A stretch of 64,000 nucleotides of DNA from Leptothoe spongobia TAU-MAC 1115 (GTDB lineage: Bacteria > Cyanobacteriota > Cyanobacteriia > Phormidesmidales > Phormidesmidaceae). The stretch covers positions 62,001 to 126,000 of the forward strand of contig NZ_JADOES010000006.1 of NCBI RefSeq assembly GCF_018739885.1, written 5' to 3'. The translations under genes and the position numbers were made by a program. Positions 37,307 to 46,575 of the stretch are shown one piece after another (within the stretch, counting starts at the first letter, position 1; each line of letters opens with the position of its first letter). Below the pieces are notes generated by a model, which was not told the origin of the DNA, did no database searches, and was given only the letters and a program-made list of their open reading frames with translations.

Positions 37307-37450
37307 TTAATAACCTGTATTAGGTATTGCTTTGTTTCTGAGCGCATCCAACATTTCAGGTACTTCTAGATTGGCACCATCGTGGCAATCAAAGGCCAGC
37401 CCCACCAAGGTAGATTGTTTGTGCCATCTGAATACCCCATGTTTCGACAT
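37307..37450 (-). pseudogene. Possible remnant of a polysaccharide deacetylase
   Basis: A 47-codon frame between the ABC exporter and a sulfotransferase gene reads STLVGLAFDCHDGANLEVP and then EMLDALRNKAIPNTGY. It resembles the start of a NodB-type deacetylase (FDDG motif, then P-x-x-L-D-x-L-x-x-x-x-I-x-x-T). Only the first strand-helix unit is left, so it is either debris of a deleted gene or a chance match. Confidence 0.35.
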
Positions 37451-37469
37451 ACATCTGCATTAAAGAACT

Positions 37470-39320
37470 TTAGTGAGCGCTGCCCATCTCAAACTGCATT
37501 TGGTGATATTTCCAAAGCTTGCCTTGTTCTTTGAGCAAGTCCTGATAATTGCCTTGTTCTACAATCCGTCCTTTCTCCATGACGACTACCTTGTCTGCAT
37601 TGGAAATGGTGGATAGTCGGTGGGCAATGGCGATAACGGTTCGTCCTTTGGAGAGTCTTTCTAGTGAATCTTGGATCAGCTTTTCTGTGACTGAATCTAG
37701 GGCACTGGTGGCTTCATCTAGGATGAGGATTTCAGGATTACGGAGTAGGGCACGTGCGATCGCAATCCGTTGACGTTGCCCTCCTGATAGTCTAAGCCCA
37801 CGATTTCCTAGCATTGTTTCAAATCCGTTTGGTAACTCTTGGATAAACTCCAATGCATTGGCTGCCTTGGCCGCCTCAATAATATCGGTGTCGCTGGCGT
37901 TTTCAACACCGTATACCAGGTTCTCTGCTACGGTCGTGTTGAAGATAAAGGTATCTTGGCTAACGATGGCCATCCGTTGTCTAAACGAAGTGATTTTTAG
38001 TTTGTTTAGCTCTTCACCATCAACCAGAATTTGCCCCCCTGTTGGATCATAGAATCGTGGGAGCAAATCTGCCAGTGTGGTTTTACCAGCGCCTGAAGCA
38101 CCCACAAGTGCCGTTGTTTCCCCACGTTTAATCGAGAGCGTAATGTCGTGTAGAATCGGCTCACCAGGGTTATAGGAAAAGTCAACTGAGACAAAGTCAA
38201 TTGAACGCTTTAACCCCTGAAAAACTTTATGCCCATCTTGAAAGTAGGGTTTGTCATCTTTTCTGAGTAGATCAGTGACAGCATGCAATGCTCCTTGGGA
38301 TGAGATAAAGCCTACCCTAGTACCATTCAGAGAGGAGACTAATGGTGTGGTACGAATGAGGACAAATAAGAAGGTCAGTAGTTCCGCTGCTTTGAGTCGA
38401 CCTGTGGAGATTAGCAAACTGTAGGATATAACCACCATACCGACTAACAGCGTCACCCCAAGTCCCTCGATCAGAGGTCTCACTAATGCCGAGAGTTTGA
38501 CTACCTTAATCTGGGCATTGTGAATTGTCTGGGCAGCAGTGTAGAATCGCTTACGCTCAAATTCCTGAGTGCCCGAGGCATGGACCGTGCGAATACCGTT
38601 AACGAATGCTAGCGCACGAGACGTAAACGCTTTGTTAGCCTTCGGGACATCAAAGCTAGCCTCTCTCACTCTGGCTGTTAGAGACGTCAACCCAACCGAC
38701 ATTAGACCAAAAACCAGGGTGGAAATCAAAAATAACTGCCATGATAGCAGTAGCATTGACACCAAATAGGCTAAGACTTTAGAGCCATGTACGATGGATG
38801 TTGAAAGGACATTAAAGGCTTGCTGGACCTGGTTAACTTCACCCCGGATGGTGCTCATTAAGGCCCCAGGGCTCACGGTGGTGTAGTAGCTTAGCCTGAA
38901 GCTTTCTAACTGGTCGAATATCCTACCGCGCAGTTGATTGACCAGCTTCAAAGAAGACTTTTTAGCGTAGATTGTGCTTAGATAGTCAAAACTTGCCCGT
39001 AGCCATACCCCAACTAACAGGAGTCCAGAAAGCCTATAAATTCTGTCTGTGGCGGAGGCTTGAGTCCCAAGAAATATGGTGTCAAACCATTGAATTCCCG
39101 TCTGAATAGGCGGTTCGCCCGGATTGGTAAGTCCCTGCAAAAAGGACGCAATAAATCCAACCGTCATCCCTTCAAAAGCCGCTGCTACTAAAGCAAAAAA
39201 GATAGCTAAGAAGACAACCCTTTTAAAGTATTTAAATTCTCTAAGGATTAGATGATTCTCTTTCCAAAATTGGGTTGTTTTAACTAGTGTACGGAGGGCA
39301 CCGGGCAGCTTCATTTTCAT
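37470..39320 (-). CDS. HepA-like ABC exporter (permease-ATPase fusion)
   Basis: 616 residues from the Met at 39320 (alternatives at 39347 and 39314). The membrane domain occupies about 30-340; LREFKYFKRVVFLAIFFALVAAAFEGMTVGFIASFLQGL is characteristic of cyanobacterial HepA-type exporters needed for envelope polysaccharide. The ATPase has Walker A GASGAGKTT, signature LRLSGGQRQRIAIARALLR, Walker B ILILDEATSALD and the H-loop IAHRLS. With no Wzx gene seen in the locus, it is a candidate for moving lipid-linked units or polymer across the inner membrane. Confidence 0.85.
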   Translation of the reverse strand: MKMKLPGALRTLVKTTQFWKENHLILREFKYFKRVVFLAIFFALVAAAFEGMTVGFIASFLQGLTNPGEPPIQTGIQWFDTIFLGTQASATDRIYRLSGLLLVGVWLRASFDYLSTIYAKKSSLKLVNQLRGRIFDQLESFRLSYYTTVSPGALMSTIRGEVNQVQQAFNVLSTSIVHGSKVLAYLVSMLLLSWQLFLISTLVFGLMSVGLTSLTARVREASFDVPKANKAFTSRALAFVNGIRTVHASGTQEFERKRFYTAAQTIHNAQIKVVKLSALVRPLIEGLGVTLLVGMVVISYSLLISTGRLKAAELLTFLFVLIRTTPLVSSLNGTRVGFISSQGALHAVTDLLRKDDKPYFQDGHKVFQGLKRSIDFVSVDFSYNPGEPILHDITLSIKRGETTALVGASGAGKTTLADLLPRFYDPTGGQILVDGEELNKLKITSFRQRMAIVSQDTFIFNTTVAENLVYGVENASDTDIIEAAKAANALEFIQELPNGFETMLGNRGLRLSGGQRQRIAIARALLRNPEILILDEATSALDSVTEKLIQDSLERLSKGRTVIAIAHRLSTISNADKVVVMEKGRIVEQGNYQDLLKEQGKLWKYHQMQFEMGSAH

Positions 39321-39347
39321 AGAGTAAAGATATAGAATACTTGACAA

Positions 39348-39727
39348 TTAGTTCACAACCCACAAACGTTAGTCTAAGCCCGTACGCATGACATTATAGT
39401 TTTCCTGACATAGAGCCGCTTTCGGGAAAGCTGAGAGATGCCGGAAGTAGACTCGTAACTTCATCTCAGCTACACGATCTGATCAAGATTGTTAACGCTA
39501 TCAAAATATTGATTTTGACGCACTACCATACCCAGTGTCTTGTTATGTCAAAACATCAGTTTGCCTCATCAGATTGATAATAAAAGCCTTTCTCGATTCC
39601 TTAGGGAACTAAATCAAGATATTAACAATAAGCCTGCTGTATACATCGCTCCAGTCAATGTACGCAACAGGCTGTTAATTTAGTTACCTATGATACCTAG
39701 ATGAGAGTTCTCTAGAAATCAATTGGA
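39348..39727. other. Spacer with imperfect hairpin downstream of the WecG/TagA gene
   Basis: No gene seen. An imperfect stem (AGCCTG 39631-39636 with CAGGCT 39668-39673, and TACAT 39642-39646 with ATGTA 39658-39662) lies 55 bases past the stop of the minus-strand gene and may be its terminator. The promoter of the HepA-like gene must lie in the rest. Confidence 0.45.
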
Positions 39728-40591
39728 TTATCGTCTCATGGACCCCAGCACAATTTCTGGACGGGGAGCACCAAATCGAGGTTCAAGTCCTAGCTTAATT
39801 TTGACCAATTGCTTAAAGGCCAACAGCAGAAATAGAGGAATAGTCTTTGCATAACGCTTCCAGAGCCTTCTTGGTTCTTGGACTAAGCGATATAACCACT
39901 CTAAACCATTTTTTTGAACCCAAACGGGAGCCCATTTCTGTTGGCCAGCAAAAACAGGAAAGACTCCACCTAGACCCACCATAACGGCCTTTACTCGACC
40001 TTTGTGATTGTACATCCACCATTCTTGCTTGGGGCAACCTAAGGCTACGAGGACCAAACCCGCACCGCTACTATTCAATCGTTGAACTAGAGATTCATCT
40101 TCTTCTATGGTCAACGGGCGAAATGGAGGAGATTCCATGCCCACAACTTTCAAATCCGGAAACTCTTTGTTCAGGCGTTGCTCCATGCTCCACAACACGT
40201 CAGGTGTTGATCCCAGGAAGAAGACACTGATGTTTTCCTGGGTGGCTTTCTCACAAAGACTCAACAGAATGTCCATACCAGCAACGCGCTCCTGTTGCCG
40301 TTTCCTCAATCTGCTTGTGATCCATACTAAGGGCATGCCATCAGGTGTAAGCATGTCAGCCCGATGCAAGACTCGTGCGAACTTTTTGTTGCACTTTGCC
40401 TCGACCAGCATGTGTACATTGGCCACACATACGGCTTTGCTCAATCGTTGACGCGCCCATCCCACCATGGTGTCAACTTGTGTTTCAAATGATTCTGCGG
40501 TGACCGGAAATCCGATTACATTCTGCGTTTCCAGCTTCTTTGTGCTCTTCTGCCAAAGGCTAGTAAGACTAGACCTAGTTGAATACAGCAT
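39728..40591 (-). CDS. WecG/TagA/CpsF family glycosyltransferase
   Basis: 287 residues, GT26. It transfers a sugar (often ManNAc or a uronic acid) to a lipid-linked precursor. The conserved order is present: VIGFPVTAESFETQVDTMVGWA, VCVANVHMLVEA, HRADMLTPDGMPLVW (with the catalytic Asp of TPDGMP), ISVFFLGSTPDV, VLVALGCPKQEWWMYNH and VMVGLGGVFPVFAG, then the basic C-terminal membrane-binding tail LEWLYRLVQEPRRLWKRY. It is the first minus-strand gene of the EPS locus, divergent from the Wza-Wzc genes. Confidence 0.88.
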   Translation of the reverse strand: MLYSTRSSLTSLWQKSTKKLETQNVIGFPVTAESFETQVDTMVGWARQRLSKAVCVANVHMLVEAKCNKKFARVLHRADMLTPDGMPLVWITSRLRKRQQERVAGMDILLSLCEKATQENISVFFLGSTPDVLWSMEQRLNKEFPDLKVVGMESPPFRPLTIEEDESLVQRLNSSGAGLVLVALGCPKQEWWMYNHKGRVKAVMVGLGGVFPVFAGQQKWAPVWVQKNGLEWLYRLVQEPRRLWKRYAKTIPLFLLLAFKQLVKIKLGLEPRFGAPRPEIVLGSMRR

Positions 40592-40845
40592 AATAATTCT
40601 CGAATTTGTTGAGGTCGGTTAACGAAAATACTTTGGTATGAGATGCCACTGTATAGGAGCTGTCAATCGCATCGGCCATTGGGGTATAACCCTTTTACCC
40701 AGGTTCAACAATGTACTTGTTAACCCACTAGCCTTAGAGTAATAGGTCCGACATCACGATCTCAGCTCTGAAAGAGCACATGCGTATAACAATTTTTGTA
40801 TTGCTGTAGGGGATAGATTCCGGGAAAATTTGTGTAGAATAAACG

Positions 40846-40908
40846 GACACTAGGGGTGGCATCCATGTACTTAACTCAATAAGTACAAACGACCGGAGAA
40901 GTAGTGTC
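40846..40908 (+). ncRNA. Candidate structured RNA element
   Basis: GACACTA (40846-40852) closes with TAGTGTC (40902-40908). Inside, TGTACTTA (40866-40873) pairs with TAAGTACA (40880-40887) over a six-base loop, leaving G-rich GGGGTGG and CCGGAGAAG single-stranded. This looks like a junction-type RNA. No known riboswitch class was recognised. The strand is uncertain. Confidence 0.3.
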
Positions 40909-41063
40909 TATTTTCCATACATACAAGCTTCGGATAATCTGTTTAGCTTTTACCCACAGCGAGTTGGAAACACACAGGCAAAGTCACCTGAAACAAAACC
41001 CTAAACTAGTTCAATTTTTCAAAACTTTGGGGTGTGTTGGAGACTTTCCTAACTAAACCTTGG

Positions 41064-41121
41064 TCACGTCCATAACGGCTATTTTCCCATAGAGGAAACG
41101 GTAGTTTCAAATGGAACGTGA
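41064..41121 (+). ncRNA. Candidate stem-loop element in the Wza upstream region
   Basis: TCACGTCCAT (41064-41073) pairs with ATGGAACGTGA (41111-41121) with one bulged A, enclosing an inner hairpin TTTCC (41083-41087) / GGAAA (41094-41098). It could be part of a long 5' leader of the Wza-Wzc transcript or an operator. Function unknown. Confidence 0.3.
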
Positions 41122-41668
41122 TTAAAGATAGATGCGGCGGTAAATGGGAAACTCATTGATTCAAGCAAGAACTTAAACCAAACACTGCCAAGCTGTTGTC
41201 TTTGAGATCGTAATCAGAGAGAACACTTAGCCCACAAGGGAAAACAATTCAACCTTATTTGTTGTGCAACACACACCCTTCATGTTGCACAGCATAGACG
41301 AATATTTTTGATTTGTCGACTAGCTGAGCAAAGAAATTGGCTGAACCCATGTAAAAACCTATATTGTGCTCATGTTTAGCTTCCATGTGAGATAGGTATT
41401 TTCCGTACGGATTGAGTAAATAGCTGCTTTATGAATTTAACAAATGCAGCCCTATAACTAGTTCTCTAGGTAAAAATGCTATCCGACTTTATTTAGAATC
41501 TTTAAAAAGTCGTTGAAAAAATGTTTGAATCGGGTAAACGGGGTGGTCCAATTAAAGGACTGCACCAAAACTAAGCTGATTTGCTGAAGACAATGGTGAA
41601 AATGTAATCTCCAAGGCTAGCCAGTCTTGTATGAATCACAATCGTCCTACAACATAAGCAGTCTACTC

Positions 41669-43141
41669 ATGTTGCTTCGTTCCTTGCCCCCGTCACAACT
41701 AGCCTTTGCCTTTGTTGCCCTAGCAGCAATTACTTCATCATCATTACCAGCCGCCGCTCAGTTACCGCCTCTACCTGGTAATAATGGGACCAACAATGCG
41801 GCTTCAGCACCTTTGCCTAACATTGCTCCTCCTGCTGAAACGGCCTATACCCTGGGAGCTGGTGATGTCGTGCATGTCGATATATTTAAGGTGTCACAAT
41901 ATAGCGGCGAGAGTGAAGTTGCAGTAGATGGCATATTGAATTTGCCATTGGTGGGGCCAGTGAATGTTGCAGGACTGACCATCGACGAGACAACAGACCT
42001 ACTTTCCAGTAAATACGGTCAATATCTCAGACGCCCTTTAGTCACCCTGACCTTACGTAATCGACGTCCATTGCAGGTGGGTATTTCCGGTGAGATTGAT
42101 AGCCCTGGTGCCTATACCCTTACCCAAACAGGTACCCAGGCCCCCCGATTGACCCAACTCCTAGAGCGGGCGGGTGGTGTTACTCAAGTGGCTGATATTC
42201 GTCAAATTCAGATTCAGCGTCCTGGCCGGGATGGTCGTCAGCAAACATTTACGATTGACCTCTGGCAGCTGTTAGAAACCGGTAATTCTCAGTACGATAT
42301 ATCTCTTAGGGATGGAGATTCGATCTTTATTCCCACAGGCACTGTATCCCTTCAAGACTCTACACTGCTGGCAGATGCTAGTTTTGCGGCCAGCGTCAGC
42401 GAAGCAATTAATGTAGCTGTCATTGGTGAAGTGTATCGACCTGGCCCTTATACAATCCGGGGTGGTCAGGCAACTACTAGGGATGCTGGAGTTCCTGGTT
42501 CATCCTCTGGTTCGAATACACCCACTACGGTTACCCGAGCCTTGCAGGTAGCCGGGGGGATCAGACCCCGAGCTGATATTCGTAAGGTACAGGTGGTGCG
42601 ACCTACTCGTACAGGGGGATCTCAAGTTATTGATGTGGACTTGTGGAAGCTCCTGGAAGTGGGTGATGTTTATCAGGACGTGGTGCTCCAGCCGAACGAT
42701 ACTATTTTTGTTCCCACAGCTATTGCATTGAATCCTGAAGAAGTCCCCACGGTTTTAGGCTCTAGTATTTCCCCCAACTCTATTCGAGTCAATATTGTGG
42801 GTGAAGTAACTCGTTCAGGAACAATGGAGCTAGATCCCAATACATCCTTGAGTCAAGCCATCCTGGCGGCCGGTGGATTTAATCGCCGTGCCCGTGAAAA
42901 GGATGCTGAACTGATCCGATTGAATCCAGATGGCACCGTTGTTCGCAGGAAGATTCCAGTTGACTTCGCTGGAGGAATCAATGATGAAAATAATCCTATT
43001 CTGCAGAATAACGATGTGATCATTGTCAATCCATCGGCATTGGCGCGTATTAGTGACGACATTGGAACTGTTCTAGGGCCAGTTGGACAAGTGATAACTA
43101 ATGTCTTTTCACCCCTAAGGTTCCTCAATATTCTTGATTAA
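41669..43141 (+). CDS. Wza-like polysaccharide export protein (SLBB domains)
   Basis: Outer-membrane/periplasmic export channel of the EPS. 490 residues from the ATG at 41669 (protein MLLRSLPPSQ), which gives a clean signal peptide ending LPAAAQ; the frame is open from a TTG at 41627. The poly-export domain starts at YTLGAGDVVHVDIFKVSQYSGE and runs through LPLVGPVNVAGLTIDE. Three SLBB-type repeats follow (VGISGEIDSPGAYTL, VAVIGEVYRPGPYTI, VNIVGEVTRSGTMEL), each ending in a DGD/NDV-I-F/I-P motif. No lipobox Cys is seen. Cotranscribed with the Wzc-like gene, 75 bases downstream. Confidence 0.88.
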   Translation: MLLRSLPPSQLAFAFVALAAITSSSLPAAAQLPPLPGNNGTNNAASAPLPNIAPPAETAYTLGAGDVVHVDIFKVSQYSGESEVAVDGILNLPLVGPVNVAGLTIDETTDLLSSKYGQYLRRPLVTLTLRNRRPLQVGISGEIDSPGAYTLTQTGTQAPRLTQLLERAGGVTQVADIRQIQIQRPGRDGRQQTFTIDLWQLLETGNSQYDISLRDGDSIFIPTGTVSLQDSTLLADASFAASVSEAINVAVIGEVYRPGPYTIRGGQATTRDAGVPGSSSGSNTPTTVTRALQVAGGIRPRADIRKVQVVRPTRTGGSQVIDVDLWKLLEVGDVYQDVVLQPNDTIFVPTAIALNPEEVPTVLGSSISPNSIRVNIVGEVTRSGTMELDPNTSLSQAILAAGGFNRRAREKDAELIRLNPDGTVVRRKIPVDFAGGINDENNPILQNNDVIIVNPSALARISDDIGTVLGPVGQVITNVFSPLRFLNILD

Positions 43142-43216
43142 GCACAAGCCCTGTATAGCTCGGCACATTCATCTCCACACTCTACTGCCAACTTCTATAT
43201 ATTTATCTTTTAATCT

Positions 43217-45370
43217 ATGAGAGCTGATACCGTCCCCTCATCATCAACTTGGATAGCCCCCGAGAGGTTCACCCCAGCAGAAGACGAAGGCGGTCTAAAT
43301 GTGGGTGCCTTATTTAAAACACTGCAGCGTAAGTGGTGGATAATTGCAGGAATGACTGCAGTTAGTATGGGCTTGGCTGCTGCCAGGGTGCTTACTGAGA
43401 AACCGATCTATAATGGCACCTTTGAAATTTTAGTCAAGGCCCAAAGTACTGAGACAGAAGTTATCTCCAACGTTCCTGAGACAATCACGAGTCAGGATCA
43501 AGATGCTGTTAATAAGGACTTGCTCAAGATTTTAACTGGACCTGCGGTATTGCAGCCTGTGATTGAAGGGATCAAAGAACGATATCCTAACTATTGTCCT
43601 GCCACACCAGCTAACTCAGAGTCAAGTGATTCACTGGAGTTCAGTTATGACCCCTGCTATCAGATTTTGGTGAGCCGCCTACGGGTAAATCAGTTCGGTA
43701 AAGGCTCAGACATTATCCGAGTAACCTTGCAAGATCCCGATCCTCAAACAGTTCAGGTGGTCTTAAATCTGGTATCTCAAGCCTATCTTACCTACAGTCT
43801 TGAATCGAAACAGGCCGATATTCGTCGAGCTATGGAGTTTGTGGAGCAAAAACTGCCAGATTTGACGAATAAGGTAGAGTCATTACAAGATGAATTGCAA
43901 TCTTTGCGGCTAGATTACAATATTATTGATCCAGATTCTCGTGGCTCGCAGCTGTCGGGTCAAGTGAATACTTTTTCTAAGCAACAGCTCGATTTAGAAA
44001 TCGAGCTGGAACAAAATCGTGCAACTTATGAAAGTCTACGTGGCCAGTTAGGGGCGGGACAAGAGCAGGCATCTTCTGCCGCTTTGGAGGCAAATCCAAG
44101 ATACCAATCCCTGTTAAATTCTTTACTACAGCTAGATACCCAAATTGCAGAGGCATCTACACTTTATTTGGACGGTAGTCCTGATATGGAGATCCTCAAG
44201 GAACAGCGTGAGAATTTGCTGGTACTGTTAGAGGAACAAGGTGAACAATCTCAGCGAGATTTGCTTAACCAAATGAGAGCTTTAGAAGCTCGCGAGCAGT
44301 CTCTAAATCAGACATTACAGGGACTCAGCTCAGATGTGGATGAACTCTCAGGTATTTCCCGCGAATATGTTGATATTCAGCGGGAATTAGGGATTGCAAC
44401 AGAGAACCTAAACCAGTTCTTGGCTAAGCAAGCGGCGTTAGAAATTGATTCAGCTCAACGTGAAATTCCATGGGAAATTGTAACCCCTACTACCAAACCA
44501 CGGGCTCAGTCTATAAGTTTGACGCAAGACTTGATTATTGGTGGAGTGTTAGGACTTTTGCTAGGGTCAGTACTTGCATTACTGCTGGATAAATCAACCG
44601 GAGTTCTATATTTAGAGAAAGATATTCAGCGTACTATGCAGCTGCCAATCTTAGGTAAAATTCCGACACCTCAAACCACTATACCTACGGTATTGGATCC
44701 CGCTAAAGCACTGCAGCTAGCTAATGGTGATGTCAAGAAGGGGGCTACCGATCATGGAAGCAGTGTCATAATTGACGATCCGTTTATGGAAGCATTTCGC
44801 TCTCTCTATACCAACCTAAGATTGAGCAGCTCTGATCAACCCCTCAAATCGGTGGTGGTGAGTTCTATCATGGATAAAGAAGGTAAGTCGGTGGCAGCCA
44901 TACATCTGGCAGAAGCAGCTGCACTTTTAGGTCAGCGAGTTTTATTAGTAGATACTAACCTGCGAGATCCAAAGATCCATAGTTATCTCAAGTTACCAAA
45001 TGATGCTGGTTTGACGGATTTGGCCTTAAGCGATGCCAATGAGTTGACTAAAAGTACATTTCTCCATGAGCCTATTGATGGACTTAAAGTACTCTGCGCG
45101 GGAACAAAAGGCCATGATGCCGGTCATATACTAACAACCAAGCGAGTTCAAAAGCTAATTCAGCAGCTTAAGCCCAGATTTGACCTGGTTGTGTTTGATT
45201 CACCATCACTTCTTGGCCAGTCAGATGCTTATTTAGTTGCAGAACAAGTGGATGGTATGTTGATTGTTGCCCGTCCTGGTCAGCTGAAACAGAATTTACT
45301 TGATCAAGCCATGGACCAGCTGCGAATTGCCAATGTTAATGTCTTTGGTGTCGCTATTCGAGAAAGCTAA
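43217..45370 (+). CDS. Wzc-like polysaccharide co-polymerase with BY-kinase domain
   Basis: 717 residues. A Wzz domain is bracketed by two membrane segments (about 38-54 and 440-458). Between them lies a long coiled coil (about 210-400), ending in the proline motif PRAQSISL. The cytoplasmic C-terminal domain is BY-kinase/CpsD-like. Its P-loop is degenerate (SSIMDKEGKSVAA, lacking the first Gly of Walker A), Walker A' is VLLVDTNLRDP and Walker B LVVFDSPS. No tyrosine cluster ends the protein. It sets chain length and couples polymerase to the Wza channel. Kinase activity is uncertain. Confidence 0.86.
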   Translation: MRADTVPSSSTWIAPERFTPAEDEGGLNVGALFKTLQRKWWIIAGMTAVSMGLAAARVLTEKPIYNGTFEILVKAQSTETEVISNVPETITSQDQDAVNKDLLKILTGPAVLQPVIEGIKERYPNYCPATPANSESSDSLEFSYDPCYQILVSRLRVNQFGKGSDIIRVTLQDPDPQTVQVVLNLVSQAYLTYSLESKQADIRRAMEFVEQKLPDLTNKVESLQDELQSLRLDYNIIDPDSRGSQLSGQVNTFSKQQLDLEIELEQNRATYESLRGQLGAGQEQASSAALEANPRYQSLLNSLLQLDTQIAEASTLYLDGSPDMEILKEQRENLLVLLEEQGEQSQRDLLNQMRALEAREQSLNQTLQGLSSDVDELSGISREYVDIQRELGIATENLNQFLAKQAALEIDSAQREIPWEIVTPTTKPRAQSISLTQDLIIGGVLGLLLGSVLALLLDKSTGVLYLEKDIQRTMQLPILGKIPTPQTTIPTVLDPAKALQLANGDVKKGATDHGSSVIIDDPFMEAFRSLYTNLRLSSSDQPLKSVVVSSIMDKEGKSVAAIHLAEAAALLGQRVLLVDTNLRDPKIHSYLKLPNDAGLTDLALSDANELTKSTFLHEPIDGLKVLCAGTKGHDAGHILTTKRVQKLIQQLKPRFDLVVFDSPSLLGQSDAYLVAEQVDGMLIVARPGQLKQNLLDQAMDQLRIANVNVFGVAIRES

Positions 45371-45444
45371 ATACTGGACGGCTAAAGTTGATGGCTCCTT
45401 AACGGCGTTGTTATCGTACCTTAGTATCAGGCTTTTAGATATGG

Positions 45445-45477
45445 GGAGAGTATTGCTAGATGTTGGCAATACTCTCC
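45445..45477 (+). terminator. Hairpin terminator after the Wzc-like gene
   Basis: A perfect 12-bp stem, GGAGAGTATTGC (45445-45456) with GCAATACTCTCC (45466-45477), over a nine-base loop, 74 bases past the stop. The U-tract is poor (TTAAAT). Confidence 0.65.
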
Positions 45478-45620
45478 TTAAATGTATAAAGGTGCTAAAT
45501 CACGTTCAAAATCGTTGTTTTGCTTTGGAAAAAACGACAATTCTAAACGTGGACAAGATTTAATGATTTTTCTTCCTATCCTTTATCTGTTCTAGAACTT
45601 TCTAGACAATTCTGAGCTCT

Positions 45621-46526
45621 ATGTCCAGTGTTCTCTTAGCACCCACTGCTGTATCAGCATTGTGGCCATATTTGAATGTCAGCGAGCAGATTGATATCAA
45701 CGAGCAAGGTATCCCTGAACATCGCCTATCGTGCTATAGCGAAGGGATGCAGGCTAATATTACCTTTTTAGAAAATCCAGAATGGTGCCAGTACTATTTT
45801 GATACCCATCATCGGGCAGAGACTTTTCATGCTAGGTGGCTAACGGCGACGGGAAGTTGGGATGACAAAATAGTGGTGGATATTGGCTGTGGGCCAGGAA
45901 ATGTCTATGCCACTGTGGGGGGACAACCTAAGGCTCTAATTGGTGTAGATATTTCTCCTAGAGCATTGAAAATGGCAGAAAGCGTTGGCTATACTCCACT
46001 GTTAGCCGATGCCCATAATCTGCCATTAGTTGATAGATTTGCCGATATTGTGGTGCTAAATGCGACATTGCATCACTGCGATGATATGGCCAAAGTGCTG
46101 GCAGAAGCAGCTCGTTTGGTAAAACCTGGTGGCATATTGTTGACAGATCAAGATCCACAGCGTTCCGCATGGAATTTTAAGGGCCTAGGGTTGTTGCTAC
46201 GGCAGATTCGTTTCCCTTTTTATAAGATGATCCGCAGTGTTCATTATTTACCTAGGGAATATCGCCTTGCTAGACGAGCCACAGAAATCCATAACCGTAA
46301 GCCAGGGGATGGCTTAGACATAGAGTTTTATGCCCAGGTACTGGAGCCACTGGGGTTTATTGTGACAGTGCATCCTCACAACCATGACCTCGGTACAGAA
46401 GTGCTCAAAGGAGAGTATGGCAAAGGCTCCTGGCGATTGCGTCTGAGTCAGTGGCTATCAGGCATTGATATAGAGTCAGCTGCCGCTGCCCAATCCATGA
46501 TCTGTATTGCCACTTGCCTCAAGTAA
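45621..46526 (+). CDS. SAM-dependent methyltransferase
   Basis: 301 residues, class I methyltransferase of the Methyltransf_11 type. SAM-binding motif I is VVDIGCGPGNVYATVG (about 89-104), motif II acidic end IGVDIS, and motif IV/post-I LLADAHNLPLVDRFADIVVLNATLHHCDD, followed by LVKPGGILLTDQD. It lies behind the EPS export genes on the same strand but after a terminator. It may methylate a sugar of the polymer; a lipid or small-molecule target is equally possible. Confidence 0.8.
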   Translation: MSSVLLAPTAVSALWPYLNVSEQIDINEQGIPEHRLSCYSEGMQANITFLENPEWCQYYFDTHHRAETFHARWLTATGSWDDKIVVDIGCGPGNVYATVGGQPKALIGVDISPRALKMAESVGYTPLLADAHNLPLVDRFADIVVLNATLHHCDDMAKVLAEAARLVKPGGILLTDQDPQRSAWNFKGLGLLLRQIRFPFYKMIRSVHYLPREYRLARRATEIHNRKPGDGLDIEFYAQVLEPLGFIVTVHPHNHDLGTEVLKGEYGKGSWRLRLSQWLSGIDIESAAAAQSMICIATCLK

Positions 46527-46575
46527 CCTGGACTATGTCTTAGACCATCCAGGATTTGACTTTCTAATAATTTTG

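Larger units (their letters stand above)
40592..41668. other. Long divergent intergenic region of the EPS locus
   Basis: More than 1 kb without a supported gene, between the divergent WecG/TagA and Wza genes. It should hold both promoters. Besides two structured segments listed separately, a perfect 9-bp hairpin TGTGCAACA (41263-41271) / TGTTGCACA (41283-41291) is present. The TTG at 41627 keeps the Wza frame open but has no ribosome site. Confidence 0.5.

Noticed and set aside
40846..40908. Known riboswitch (glutamine glnA-type, c-di-GMP or TPP) in the Wza upstream region
   Set aside because: CATCC and CGGAGAAGTAG recall the glnA motif only loosely; spacing and core bases do not match, so only an unnamed structure is reported.
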